A stretch of DNA of 64,000 bases. Origin: Nemertoderma westbladi (taxonomy: Eukaryota > Xenacoelomorpha > Nemertodermatida > Nemertodermatidae). Of this stretch, positions 10,523 through 22,492 are shown piece by piece; position 1 is the first letter of the stretch; each line of letters begins with the position of its first letter. The position numbers and the translations under genes are program-made. The stretch spans positions 1 to 64,000 of the forward strand of contig JAUCBJ010009153.1 of NCBI GenBank assembly GCA_032718475.1, in the 5' to 3' direction. Under the pieces are notes generated by a model. That model had not been told where the DNA came from. It ran no database searches and saw nothing but the letters and a program-made list of their open reading frames with translations.

Positions 10523-13500
10523 CAAAGTTCGGCACTCTGCCGGTACTACCTAGTAAAACAAACAAAGTGCAGCGCTCTACCAGTACTACCTAGTAAAACA
10601 AACAAAGTGCGGCACTCTACCGGTACTACCTAGTAAAACAAACAAAGTCCGGCACTCTACCAGTACTACCTAGTAAAACAAACAAAGTGCGACACTCTAC
10701 CAGTACTACCTAGTAAAACTCAAAGTCCGGCACTCTACCAGTACTACCTAGTAAAACAAACAAAGTGCGGCACTCTACCAGTACTACCCAGTAAAGCAAA
10801 CAAAGTTCGGCACTCTGCCGGTACTACCTAGTAAAACAAACAAAGTGCAGCGCTCTACCAGTACTACCTAGTAAAACAAACAAAGTGCGGCACTCTACCG
10901 GTACTACCTAGTAAAACAAACAAAGTCCGGCACTCTACCAGTACTACCTAGTAAAACAAACAAAGTGCGACACTCTACCAGTACTACCTAGTAAAACTCA
11001 AAGTCCGGCACTCTACCAGTACTACCTAGTAAAACAAACAAAGTGCGGCACTCTACCAGTACTACCTAGTAAAACAAACAAAGTGCGGCACTCTACCAGT
11101 ACTACCCAGTAAAACAAACAAAGTGCGGCACTCTACCAGTACTACCTAGTAAAACAAACAAAGTGCGGCACTCTACCAGTACTACCTATTAAAACAAACA
11201 AAGTGCGGCACTCTACCAGTACTACCTAGTAAAACAAACAAAGTGCGGCACTCTACCGGTACTACCTAGTAAAACAAACAAAGTCCGGCACTCTACCAGT
11301 ACTACCTAGTAAAACAAACAAAGTGCGGCACTCTACCAGTACTACCTAGTAAAACTCAAAGTCCGGCACTCTACCAGTACTACCTAGTAAAACAAACAAA
11401 GTCCGGCACTCTACCAGTACTAATTAGTAAAACAAACAAAGTGCGGCACTCTACCAGTACTACCTAGTAAAACAAACAAAGTGCGGCACTCTACCAGTAC
11501 TACCTAGTAAAACTCAAAGTCCGGCACTCTACCAGTACTACCTAGTAAAACAAACAAAGTGCGGCACTCTACCAGTACTACCTAGTAAAACAAACAAAGT
11601 GCGGCACTCTACCAGTACTACCCAGTAAAACAAACAAAGTGCGGCACTCTACCAGTACTACCTAGTAAAACAAACAAAGTGCGGCACTCTACCAGTACTA
11701 CCTATTAAAACAAATAAAGTGCGGCACTCTACCGGTACTACCTAGTAAAACAAACAAAGTGCGGCACTCTACCAGTACTACCTAGTAAAACAAACAAAGT
11801 GCGGCACTCTACCAGTACTACCTAGTAAAACAAACAAAGTGCGGCACTCTACCGGTACTACCTAGTAAAACAAACAAAGTCCGGCACTCTACCAGTACTA
11901 CCTAGTAAAACAAACAAAGTGCGGCACTCTACCAGTACTACCTAGTAAAACTCAAAGTCCGGCACTCTACCAGTACTACCTAGTAAAACAAACAAAGTCC
12001 GGCACTCTACCAGTACTAATTAGTAAAACAAACAAAGTGCGGCACTCTACCAGTACTACCTAGTAAAACAAACAAAGTGCGGCACTCTACCAGTACTACC
12101 TAGTAAAACTCAAAGTCCGGCACTCTACCAGTACTACCTAGTAAAACAAACAAAGTGCGGCACTCTACCAGTACTACCTAGTAAAACAAACAAAGTGCGG
12201 CACTCTACCAGTACTACCCAGTAAAACAAACAAAGTGCGGCACTCTACCAGTACTACCTAGTAAAACAAACAAAGTGCGGCACTCTACCAGTACTACCTA
12301 GTAAAACAAATAAAGTGCGGCACTCTACCAGTACTACCCAGTAAAGCAAACAAAGTTCGGCACTCTGCCGGTACTACCTAGTAAAACAAACAAAGTGCAG
12401 CGCTCTACCAGTACTACCTAGTAAAACAAACAAAGTGCGGCACTCTACCGGTACTACCTAGTAAAACAAACAAAGTCCGGCACTCTACCAGTACTACCTA
12501 GTAAAACAAACAAAGTGCGACACTCTACCAGTACTACCTAGTAAAACTCAAAGTCCGGCACTCTACCAGTACTACCTAGTAAAACAAACAAAGTGCGGCA
12601 CTCTACCAGTACTACCCAGTAAAGCAAACAAAGTTCGGCACTCTGCCGGTACTACCTAGTAAAACAAACAAAGTGCAGCGCTCTACCAGTACTACCTAGT
12701 AAAACAAACAAAGTGCGGCACTCTACCGGTACTACCTAGTAAAACAAACAAAGTCCGGCACTCTACCAGTACTACCTAGTAAAACAAACAAAGTGCGACA
12801 CTCTACCAGTACTACCTAGTAAAACTCAAAGTCCGGCACTCTACCAGTACTACCTAGTAAAACAAACAAAGTGCGGCACTCTACCAGTACTACCTAGTAA
12901 AACAAACAAAGTGCGGCACTCTACCAGTACTACCCAGTAAAACAAACAAAGTGCGGCACTCTACCAGTACTACCTAGTAAAACAAACAAAGTGCGGCACT
13001 CTACCAGTACTACCTAGTAAAACAAACAAAGTGCGGCACTCTACCAGTACTACCTAGTAAAACAAACAAAGTGCGGCACTCTACCGGTACTACCTAGTAA
13101 AACAAACAAAGTCCGGCACTCTACCAGTACTACCTAGTAAAACAAACAAAGTGCGGCACTCTACCAGTACTACCTAGTAAAACTCAAAGTCCGGCACTCT
13201 ACCAGTACTACCTAGTAAAACAAACAAAGTCCGGCACTCTACCAGTACTAATTAGTAAAACAAACAAAGTGCGGCACTCTACCAGTACTACCTAGTAAAA
13301 CAAACAAAGTGCGGCACTCTACCAGTACTACCTAGTAAAACTCAAAGTCCGGCACTCTACCAGTACTACCTAGTAAAACAAACAAAGTGCGGCACTCTAC
13401 CAGTACTACCTAGTAAAACAAACAAAGTGCGGCACTCTACCAGTACTACCCAGTAAAACAAACAAAGTGCGGCACTCTACCAGTACTACCTAGTAAAACA

Positions 13501-14160
13501 AACAAAGTGCGGCACTCTACCAGTACTACCTAGTAAAACAAATAAAGTGAGGCACTCTACCGGTACTACCTAGTAAAACAAACAAAGTGCGGCACTCTAC
13601 CAGTACTACCTAGTAAAACAAACAAAGTGCGGCACTCTACCAGTACTACCTAGTAAAACAAACAAAGTGCGGCACTCTACCGGTACTACCTAGTAAAACA
13701 AACAAAGTCCGGCACTCTACCAGTACTACCTAGTAAAACAAACAAAGTGCGGCACTCTACCAGTACTACCTAGTAAAACTCAAAGTCCGGCACTCTACCA
13801 GTACTACCTAGTAAAACAAACAAAGTCCGGCACTCTACCAGTACTAATTAGTAAAACAAACAAAGTGCGGCACTCTACCAGTACTACCTAGTAAAACAAA
13901 CAAAGTGCGGCACTCTACCAGTACTACCTAGTAAAACTCAAAGTCCGGCACTCTACCAGTACTACCTAGTAAAACAAACAAAGTGCGGCACTCTACCAGT
14001 ACTACCTAGTAAAACAAACAAAGTGCGGCACTCTACCAGTACTACCCAGTAAAACAAACAAAGTGCGGCACTCTACCAGTACTACCTAGTAAAACAAACA
14101 AAGTGCGGCACTCTACCAGTACTACCTAGTAAAACAAATAAAGTGCGGCACTCTACCAGT
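10523..14160. repeat. 1,828-bp higher-order repeat, two tandem copies
   Basis: Copy 1 runs about 10523-12332 and copy 2 about 12351-14160. All marker variants keep an offset of 1,828 bp: TGCAGCGCTC pairs at 10571/12399 and 10849/12677, and ACTAATTAG at 11421/13249 and 12017/13845. Within each copy lie 278-bp and 596-bp sub-repeats. A length of 1,828 bp fits forty 40-mers plus six 38-mers. Differences between the copies are single bases, for example CCTATTAAAAC near 11703 against CCTAGTAAAAC in copy 2. Confidence 0.85.
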
Positions 14161-14906
14161 ACTACCTAGTAAAACAAACAAAGTGCGGCACTCTACCGGT
14201 ACTACCTAGTAAAACAAACAAAGTCCGGCACTCTACCAGTACTACCTAGTAAAACAAACAAAGTGCGGCACTCTACCAGTACTACCTAGTAAAACTCAAA
14301 GTCCGGCACTCTACCAGTACTACCTAGTAAAACAAACAAAGTCCGGCACTCTACCAGTACTAATTAGTAAAACAAACAAAGTGCGGCACTCTACCAGTAC
14401 TACCTAGTAAAACAAACAAAGTGCGGCACTCTACCAGTACTACCTAGTAAAACTCAAAGTCCGGCACTCTACCAGTACTACCTAGTAAAACAAACAAAGT
14501 GCGGCACTCTACCAGTACTACCTAGTAAAACAAACAAAGTGCGGCACTCTACCAGTACTACCCAGTAAAACAAACAAAGTGCGGCACTCTACCAGTACTA
14601 CCTAGTAAAACAAACAAAGTGCGGCACTCTACCAGTACTACCTAGTAAAACAAATAAAGTGCGGCACTCTACCGGTACTACCTAGTAAAACAAACAAAGT
14701 GCGGCACTCTACCAGTACTACCTAGTAAAACAAACAAAGTGCGGCACTCTACCAGTACTACCTAGTAAAACAAACAAAGTGCGGCACTCTACCGGTACTA
14801 CCTAGTAAAACAAACAAAGTCCGGCACTCTACCAGTACTACCTAGTAAAACAAACAAAGTGCGGCACTCTACCAGTACTACCTAGTAAAACTCAAAGTCC
14901 GGCACT

Positions 14907-14913
14907 CTACCAG
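14907..14913. other. Target-site duplication, left copy (CTACCAG)
   Basis: CTACCAG here is repeated at 16605-16611. The satellite unit contains this string once between ACT and TACTACC, so its presence on both sides of the insert marks a 7-bp target duplication. Confidence 0.8.
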
Positions 14914-14939
<26 letters not shown>

Positions 14940-14948
<9 letters not shown>

Positions 14949-15170
14949 TGTATTCTAATATCATAAATGTTACGGCAATTAAACACAATAACAACATTTA
15001 AGCACATTCATTAGCCTAATATTACAAACATAATTATAAACTAATTTTTTATTATTAATTAATCTTACCGGTAAATTTATTAAATCATCAAAATGAGCAA
15101 TTATAGACATCTATATTTATAAAAAAAGAAACACCACAAAACTGCAGAACAAAGCATGGTCCCTCCAATC
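14940..15170 (-). other. 3' UTR of truncated retroelement
   Basis: An AT-rich 231-bp stretch between the stop codon and the poly(A) tail. An AATAAA-type signal appears on the minus strand near 15077, but it is far from the tail. Nothing else is recognised. Confidence 0.5.
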
Positions 15171-16603
15171 TTACACCACCCGCGCGTCCGCATTGGCTAC
15201 CAAGATTGAGGTATCGGCCATATTGTGCAGAATGGGTCGCCTTAGTGTCGATCTGCTTCCGCGAACACACATTATTACTGAACGTAATAAAGCAAAGCTG
15301 ATTTTGCGGCGAAGCCACTGAATTGCTTCATTGTAGCTGATCTCTCTCTTCACTGCTAACAAATCAGCGAGACGTTTAGTGAAGATACGTGCACTCCAAC
15401 CCATTCCTCCAGTAGCCGCTAGAATGAAGGGACAGAACGTTGACATTTCTACATCCCGAACTCTTTCTTCATATTGGGCCCTCTTTCGGTTCTCGTGATG
15501 GGTATAAGCTCTATCGACACCCAAAGAGGAATTGGATGGTGCTAGGGGGTTAAATACAGAAACATCAATCAACAGTTTCTCATAACGACCTCCCCAGAAA
15601 CCACTGACAGATACATCTAACCGAGCACCCTCATCCCTTGTGGTTGTAGAGCGATGGAATGTTTCCCCAGTGATTGGTTGGAGCACAGGCTCGATTGAGA
15701 TATCATGGGCAACCTCGGTTAATGTGTTGGCGATGAAATCTCTGATTTCATTGTGACGGACCGACGGAAAACCACCTGTGGGGCACGATAAAACGTGGTT
15801 TACTGTGAACCGCGCCCCACAGGCACATTCCGCCGGTGTCGCCTGCAACTGCCATCCGAACCTAAGCTGGATCGCATCCCTGAACTCTGACTTTGTGAGG
15901 TGATAGTTGTGCTGGGTTGATGGTCTGGTGTTGAGCCAAGCCGATGCCCCCTTCTGTGAAGATAAGATTCGTAGTTGTTCCTGAACTGGGGATATTGCGA
16001 CCTGTATACTTTGTATTTCTTCTGCGACCCTTATGTTTTGCTCCGATTTGATAGCTTTGGATGTTTCTTTCTGTTTTTCCCTGACATCGGCCATTGTATC
16101 TGTTGGAAGTCGCTCCATCAATGGCTCACTGATGGCTCTTGAGTTATCGTATTCCTTACTAAGATCTGATGGAATGGGTATGCCTAGTCCTCCCAATCTT
16201 GTTGGCAGCGCTATTAGTTTCTGTTCGGTTTCAGATAAGTTTACTCTGTTCCCCAGTTTCATTAGGAAAGTCTTGACTGCCTCGTCGAGTGGTGCCAATA
16301 GCAGCTCGATGTTGGGGATTACCCGACAAATGAACCGCCACTTCGCAGAGAGTCCAAACGAAAGACAGGTAAATGCACAATGCGGGTCAATGTCTGCGAT
16401 CGGACTCAATCGCTCCACCTGTCGAACAAAAGACTCGACCTTATCAAGAACAAACTGCCGAATGGAATCGTCACTACCAACTGCACCGCCCAGGATCCTA
16501 TGACCACCTGCAGATATCTGCACATTGGTTCCTGCAAACAGCATCCTCGCCTCTTCTAATAACTCGGGTTTTACTATTAACCAAGTTTTTGAGGCATTTG
16601 GAA
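15171..16603 (-). pseudogene. Reverse transcriptase thumb plus zinc finger and restriction-like nuclease, 5'-truncated
   Basis: An open frame runs from the 5' junction to 15171 (about 477 codons; the first internal ATG is at 16544). The beginning, WLIVKPELLEEAR, aligns with the region after the catalytic YADD/FADD in the related element, so the polymerase palm is missing. Downstream are a zinc finger of form C-x-C-x7-H-x3-C (CACG...NHVLSC), then RHNEIRD, an EP, ARLDVSV and LIDVSVF. This order of finger, RHN and two acidic strands resembles the restriction-like endonuclease of R2-type retrotransposons. The frame has no internal stop, so the fragment is recent, but it cannot encode an active element. 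Confidence 0.82.
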
Positions 16604-16604
16604 C

Positions 16605-18657
16605 CTACCAGTACTACCTAGTAAAACAAACAAAGTCCGGCACTCTACCAGTACTAATTAGTAAAACAAACAAAGTGCGGCACTCTACAAGTACTACCTA
16701 GTAAAACAAACAAAGTGCGGCACTCTACCAGTACTACCTAGTAAAACTCAAAGTTCGGCACTTTACCAGTACTACCTAGTAAAACAAACAAAGTGCGGCA
16801 CTCTACCGGTACTACCTAGTAAAACAAACAAAGTCCGGCATTCTACCAGTACTACCTAGTAAAACAAACAAAGTGCGGCACTCTACCAGTACTACCTAGT
16901 AAAACTCAAAGTCCGGCACTCTACCAGTACTACCTAGTAAAACAAACAAAGTGCGGCACTCTACCAGTACCACCTAGTAAAACAAACAAAGTTCGGCACT
17001 CTATCAGTACTACCTAGTAAAACAAACAAAGTGCGGCACTCTACCGGTACTACCTAGTGAAACTCAAAGTCCGGCACTCTACCAGTACTACCTAGTAAAA
17101 CAAACAAAGTGCGGCACTCTACCAGTACTACCCAGTTAAACAAACAAAGTGCGGCACTCTACCAGTACTACCCAGTGAAACAAACAAAGTGCGGCACTCT
17201 ACCAGTACTACCGAGTAAAACAAACAAAGTGCGGCACTCTACCAGTACTACCTAGTGAAACAAACAAAGTTCGGCACTCTACCGGTACTACCTAGTAAAA
17301 CTCAAAGTTCGGCACTCTACCAGTACTACCTAGTGAAACAAACAAAGTTCGGCACTCTACCAGTACTACCTAGTGAAACTCAAAGTCCGGCACTCTACCA
17401 GTACTACCTAGTAAAACAAACAAAGTTCGGCACTCTACCAGTACTACCTAGTAAAACAAACAAAGTGCGGCACTCTACCAGTACTACCTAGTAAAACAAA
17501 CAAAGTCCGGCACTCTACCAGTACTACCTAGTAAAACAAACAAAGTGCGGCACTCTACCGGTACTACCTAGTAAAACAAACAAAGTGCGGCACTCTACCA
17601 GTACTACCTAGTAAAACAAACAAAGTGCGGCACTCTACCAGTACTACCTAGTAAAACTCAAAGTCCGGCACTCTACCAGTACTACCTAGTAAAACAACCA
17701 AAGTTCGGCACTCTACCAGTACTACCTAGTGAAACTCAAAGTTCGGCCATCTACCAGTACTACCTAGTAAAACAAACAAAGTGCGGCACTCTACCAGTAC
17801 TACCAAGTGAAACAAACAAAGTTCGGCACTCTACCAGTACTACCTAGTAAAACAAACAAAGTGCGGCACTCTACCAGTACTACATGGTGAAACAAACAAA
17901 GTTCGGCACTCTACCAGTACTACCTAGTGAAACTCAAAGTCCGGCACTCTACCAGTACTACCTAGTAAAACAAAGAAAGTGCGGCACTCTATCAGTACTA
18001 CCTAGTAAAACTCAAAGTCCGGCACTCTACCAGTACTACCTAGTAAAACAAACAAAGTGTGGCAGTCTACCAGTACTACCTAGTAAAACAAACAAAGTGC
18101 GGCACTCTACCGGTACTACCTAGTAAAACAAACAAAGTTCGGCACTCTACCAGTACTACCTAGTAAAACAAACAAAGTGCGGCACTCTACCAGTACTACC
18201 TAGTAAAACTCAAAGTCCGGCACTCTACCAGTACTACCTAGTAAAACAAACAAAGTGCGGCACTCTACCAGTACTACCTAGTAAAACAAACAAAGTGCGG
18301 CACTCTACCAGTACTACCCAGTAAAACAAACAAAGTGCGGCACTCTACCAGTACTACCTAGTAAAACAAACAAAGTGCGGCACTCTACCAGTACTACCTA
18401 GTAAAACAAACAAAGTGCGGCTCTCTACCAGTACTACCTAGTAAAACAAACAAAGTGCGGCACTCTACCGGTACTACCTAGTAAAACAAACAAAGTCCGG
18501 CACTCTACCAGTACTACCTAGTAAAACAAACAAAGTGCGGCACTCTACCAGTACTACCTAGTAAAACTCAAAGTCCGGCACTCTACCAGTACTACCTAGT
18601 AAAACAAACAAAGTCCGGCACTCTACCAGTACTACCTAGTAAAACAAACAAAGTGCG
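16605..18657. repeat. 40-bp satellite array, block 3
   Basis: Satellite resumes with the second CTACCAG. Its first unit completes the ACTAATTAG unit expected from block 2, and 596-bp spacing is kept after the insert is subtracted. Toward the middle (17100-18000) units are more varied, with one-base substitutions and odd units such as CGGCCATCT; from about 18100 the block-2-like pattern returns. Two spurious reading frames cross the units here. Confidence 0.96.
18649..18657. other. Target-site duplication, left copy (CAAAGTGCG)
   Basis: CAAAGTGCG is repeated immediately after the poly(A) tail at 22662-22670. Up to three more A residues match but are ambiguous with the tail, giving a 9-12-bp target duplication. 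Confidence 0.85.
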
Positions 18658-18819
18658 AGTAACTGGGGGAGGTTGGTAAGGTACGGGTACGATTAATCGC
18701 TCACTCTGCTATACTTACTGCTGTACTGACGGACTGAGGCTGACAGATAGCAGACACCTTGGCGCCAATATTAGGATCCTTGGCTGCGGTTTTGGTTATT
18801 TGGTTTTTGGGTTTTGGAA
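18658..18819 (+). other. 5' UTR of retroelement
   Basis: 162 bp between the satellite junction and the first ATG. It starts AGTAACTGGGGGAGG and contains a G/T-rich run (18781-18815) just before the start codon. No promoter motif is recognisable. Confidence 0.4.
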
Positions 18820-19128
18820 ATGGGGAGGTGTTGTGGGTGCAATAACTTGACTGGCAAATGCAAGACATGCGTTTGCGCTCACGCCAAGCGGGCCTGCGAA
18901 AAGTGTGGTCCGGGGACAACAGGGCGGTGCGAAAACCCCTTCGGAACCGGCCAATCCTGTTCTCAGCCGACAGCGGCAGCGTTGTCAACAGTTGACTGTC
19001 AGGTGGCGCCTGCACGCATATCTTCCTCGCAACCGTTGGATCTGAATGTTACCTCTCCAGATGATACCCTAACGGATCTAGACTCTCGGTCCAAACGGGG
19101 CCGATCAACCCGACATCACGGCGCCTGA
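18820..19128 (+). CDS. Cys-rich N-terminal finger of the retroelement protein
   Basis: The ORF starts at ATG 18820 and ends at TGA 19126-19128. The first 45 residues have ten Cys: CCGC, CKTCVC, then CEKC and C before ENPFG. This compact Cys-rich module is one I associate with the N terminus of this RT family and is probably a zinc-binding nucleic-acid contact. The rest is Ser/Asp-rich. In related proteins I expect it to be continuous with the RT, so the stop here probably reflects a one-base indel (a +1 change into the next frame) in the overlap 19082-19128. Programmed frameshifting is possible, but no shift signal stands out. Confidence 0.7.
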   Translation: MGRCCGCNNLTGKCKTCVCAHAKRACEKCGPGTTGRCENPFGTGQSCSQPTAAALSTVDCQVAPARISSSQPLDLNVTSPDDTLTDLDSRSKRGRSTRHHGA

Positions 19129-20935
19129 TGCTGGGGTGACCGAGGTCGTGGGATCCACAGAGGAGTTGAATGGCGCCGAACTGTCTACAGCGCCGCCAAC
19201 AAGTGCAGCCTCGTCTACAGCCCCCCCGACCGGCGCTGCCTCGGCTACAGCGCCCCCGACAGGCGCCGCCTCGTCTACCGCGCCCCCGACAGGCGCCGCC
19301 TCGGCTACAGCGCCCCCGACAGGCGCCGCCACGTCTACAGCGCCACCGGCGGGCGCCACCTCGGCCACAGCGCCCCCGACAGGCGCCGCCTCGTCTACTG
19401 CACCCCCGACAGGCGCCGCCTCGGATACAGCGCCCCCAACAGCCGCCGCCTCGTCTACAGTGCCCGTGACAGGCGCCTCCTCGTCTACAGCGCCCCGAAC
19501 TGGCGCCGTCTCGATTACAGCGACCCCGACAGTTGCCTCCTCGTCCACAGCGCCCACGACAGGCGCCGCCTTTCCTAGCCCACTATCTAAGTCCTGGCCC
19601 CCATGTAATACTGCATCACAGAATTATGGACCCCACGCGGACCCAGACGAACTCATGTTAAGAGCATTTGGCGCCACACTTGTGGGCAAAGGGACCCCAC
19701 CTGATGGGCTAATGGATCAATGGCGACGGATAACCCAACTAAAAGGGTCTAAATATCGACTGCCCGGAGGCGCTATAGGGCGGGATGTAGTCTCGCTCTT
19801 GGACGCAGAGGCCAAGGCCTTTGTTTCCGGTCTGAACCACAATGCGACCAACGCTCGCTCTGAGAGACTACTACTAGCCGACTCCCTCATCCTACACCGC
19901 GATCCGAAGGTAACCAAGGCCGCAGACATACGACGGCTAATAAGCCGGAGGTTGGGGATGTGGCGCTCCAGCCAGGTAGAGATGTTGGTCGTCGAGGCTG
20001 AACGCTGCTCACTGCGAATTGGCTCCAACAGGCGATCAACCACGAAGTCGAACCAGCAGGAAAAAGAACAGACCATTCGAATTTTCTCTAGGCTCATGAT
20101 GGAAGGGAAGGTAAGGAGTGCTGTTCGCTGGGTCACGGGGCGTGAGACCGGTAGTGTTCTAGATCCGGAATCGGAAATTGAAGTAAACCAACAGCGGGTG
20201 AGAGTCCTTGATGTCCTCAGCGAGAAGCATCCAGCAGCAGCTGCACCCAAAGCCGATGCCTTATTAGTGTGTGATGATGAGTTGCCACTTCGGGTTGATG
20301 TCAAGATCACAGCCGCGCACATAGAGTCGACAGCGCGGCGACTGAAAGGGAGTGGTGGGCCAGCCGGTAGCGACTCAACACGCTGGCGGGACTACCTTAT
20401 CCGGTATGGGGCACATAGCCAGCGTTTACGCGAATCTATTGCCTCTATTGCGTGTTCACTTGCTAACAGTGTAGTGCCATGGGAATCAGTTCGGTCGCTG
20501 ATGGCTAGCAGACTTATTGCCCTCGATAAGTGCCCCGGGGTTAGGCCCATAGGCATAGGGGAGTGCCTCCGCCGAATCTTGGGTAGATCAATGGCAGAAG
20601 CAACTGGAGATGATGTCACCACTACGTGTGGCGCAGAGCAGTTATCTGCGGGCGTGATGGCAGGTGTGGAGGCCGGGGTACATTCAATGCGCTCGGTCTT
20701 CGACGAACATAGTGAGGATGGATGGGGCATTATTATGGTTGATGCAGCTAATGCCTTCAATTCGCTGAACCGAGTCGCAGCCTTGTGGAACGTCAGGCAG
20801 CTGTGGCCTCGATGTTCAATGTTTCTCTCCAACTGTTACCGTGGACACAGCATTCTGACAATAAAGGGAACCGATGCTGTGCTGTTCAGCGAAGAGGGTG
20901 TAACACAAGGAGATCCTTTAGCTATGCCTTTTTAG
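19082..20935 (+). pseudogene. Retroelement RT, N-terminal and palm part (to in-frame TAG)
   Basis: The open frame follows a TAG at 19079-19081 and continues from the finger ORF after a +1 shift. Thirteen 10-residue STAPPTGAAS-type repeats come first. A conserved helical stretch follows, then the RT. LIALDKCPGVRPIG (about 20513-20554) is the fingers signature, MVDAANAFNSLN (about 20735) is motif A with the catalytic Asp, and TQGDPLAMPF (20905-20932) is motif B. A TAG at 20933-20935 then interrupts the frame just where family members have a residue such as Tyr. No ATG is needed; the GTG at 19136 is not a likely start. Confidence 0.82.
19181..19570 (+). repeat. 30-bp coding minisatellite (Ala-Pro-Thr linker)
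   Basis: Thirteen tandem 30-bp units encode STAPPTGAAS and variants, in a GC-rich tract. Central units are nearly identical and distal ones diverged. The encoded linker joins the Cys-rich finger to the polymerase. The antisense frame 19105-19557 (a GAVDEAAPVG-type repeat) is a shadow. Confidence 0.92.
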
Positions 20936-22492
20936 GCTTCAGGCATCCTCCCTTTAATCCACGAGTTGCCATCACTTAAGGTTCGCCAAAGTTGGTTCGC
21001 TGACGACTCTTCTGGTGCCGGAAAGCTCCAGGATATTCTCGAGTGGTACGAGCACTTACTTCGTCTGGGCCCTGCTCTCGGATATTACCCTCAGTCCGCC
21101 AAGAGCTTTCTCGTTGTGGCTCCGGAGTTTCTGGAGGAAGCCCAAAGTGTATTCGCCGAGCACAATATTAACATCGTTACAGGACACCGATTTCTGGGCG
21201 GGTTTATTGGTAGCGAGTCGGAGTGTGTGAAGTATGTCGGCGCCAAAATCGCATCCTGGGTAGCCTCAGTAGACAAGATGGCCGAGGTGGCGGAGGCCCA
21301 ACCCCACGCTGCTTTCTCAGCCGTAGTTTGCTCACTCCAACGGGAGTGGGCATACCTCCAACGCGTTGTCCCAGACTGCAGCAGTCAGTTCGATGTGCTA
21401 GAGGAAGCGATCAGCGATAGGTTCCTGCCGGCAGTCTTCGATGGGCGAATTTCGCAACCAGAACTCAAGTTGTTTGCCCTGTCTCCGCGAATGGGTGGTC
21501 TGGGGTTGCGGAACCCGGTTAACGAGGCCGATACCAACTTTGCTGTATCAGAACTTGGGACACAGTCGCTGGTGAACGCGATCGCCGGGAAGGAGCCATT
21601 CTCCTTAGCCACCCACCTGAAGTGCATGGAGGGAGCGCGCATGACATCTCGGAAAGAGAGGCAGGGTATGGAGAAAGCCCAGCAGGAGGAAGCGTTGGAA
21701 GGAATGGCGGAGCACCAGCGTGTCGCTGTCCAACGGGCGGCGGAGTTCAGGACCGGCGGCTGGCTATCCTCTCTTCCGGTAGCCGAACACCAGTTTGACC
21801 TCTCACCCCGGGAGTTTAGGGACGCTGTGGCTGTTCGGTATGGTAGACCCCTCGTAGGTGTCCCTTGCAGATGCGACGGTTGTGGCGCTGGGTTTGATCT
21901 CAACCACGGGTTGAATTGTAAGAAGGGTGGTCTAGTGATTCAGCGTCACAACGAGCTCCGCGACGCAGTCGGTGACCTCGCGGCCCTGGCTTTCGGACCG
22001 CGAAACGTTATGCTCGAGCCAGTGGTCCGCGAGCAGCACGAGGATGGCGACGGGGCTGGTCTGCGATGCGATGTCGGCATTAGGGGAGCGTTCAGTACCC
22101 AGACACAGGCGTTGATTGACATACGTACAATTAACCTTGACGCCGTGTCTTATGCTGGGCGCTCCGTGAGGTCGGTATTGGAGTCAGCGGAAGAGGAGAA
22201 GAAACGCTTATATACAGCCGCAGTTTCCGCCCGCCGAGGTGATTTCTCCCCTTTCGTCGCCTCATGCGACGGCATACTGGCACCGCAGGCCAATAAGCTG
22301 TTGCGAATCATCGCAGACCGCCTACACACCAACTGGGGGAAACCATACAGTTCGGTAATGGGGTGGGTGCGCGCACGCATATCGTTCGCGATAATCCGCG
22401 GCACTTCCCATTGCCTGCGAGGGTCGCGGGTGAGATGGCGAAGCGGTTTGGGGCTTGAGGACGGCGCCGGGATACCAGGGGGCTTTGCTTAG
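20936..22492 (+). pseudogene. Retroelement RT motif C, thumb, zinc finger and restriction-like nuclease
   Basis: The same frame continues after the TAG: ASGILPLIHEL, then SWFADDSSGAG (about 20993-21025) is motif C with the catalytic Asp pair. The thumb shows KSFLVVAPEFLEEAQ and HRFLGGFIG. A finger of form C-x2-C-x7-H-x3-C (CDGCGAGFDLNHGLNC, near 21874) is followed by RHNELRD (21943-21963), LRCDVGIRG, LIDIRTIN and a Lys-rich EEEKKRLY, consistent with a restriction-like (R2-type) nuclease. It ends MGWVRARISFAIIRGTSHCLRGSRVRW, a family signature, of which the first 20 residues are MGWVRARISFAIIRGTSHCL. TTG at 20966 is not a real start. Confidence 0.82.

Larger units (their letters stand above)
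8293..14913. repeat. 40-bp satellite array, block 2, with higher-order repeats
   Basis: About 166 uninterrupted units. Rare variants recur at regular spacing and show nested organisation. ACTAATTAGT lies at about 11421, 12017, 13249, 13845 and 14361, with spacing of 596 bp or multiples adjusted by whole units. TGCAGCGCTC lies at about 10571, 10849, 12399 and 12677, with spacing of 278 bp within a pair and 1,828 bp between pairs. A duplicated CCA makes one irregular unit near 9385. Units are homogenised more strongly than in block 1. Confidence 0.96.
14914..16604 (-). mobile_element. 5'-truncated retroelement with restriction-like nuclease domain
   Basis: A minus-strand insertion of 1,691 bp begins on the plus strand with 26 T (14914-14939), the complement of a poly(A) tail, and is flanked by a 7-bp duplication. 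The open frame runs to the 5' junction, so the missing reverse transcriptase was lost by 5' truncation on insertion. It belongs to the same superfamily as the element at 18658-22661 but is clearly a different family: the proteins agree at only roughly 35-40% of positions by eye. The 596-bp satellite repeat continues in register across the insert. Confidence 0.9.

Noticed and set aside
17255-18123. Reading frames in the satellite (17255, 17884, 39623, 51829, 60637) coding for repeats such as KQTKFGTLPVLPS
   Set aside because: They depend on the chance mix of 38- and 40-bp units keeping one frame open, have no independent start context, and are no longer than expected for a tandem repeat.
19105-19557. 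Minus-strand ORF of GGAVDEAAPV repeats
   Set aside because: Antisense of the 30-bp coding repeat of the RT element.
20933-20935. Programmed readthrough or recoding of TAG (also TAG at 61613-61615)
   Set aside because: Two TAGs interrupt RT frames, but neither is followed by a known readthrough context (CARYYA), and the 61 kb copy is truncated anyway. Simple nonsense mutations explain both.
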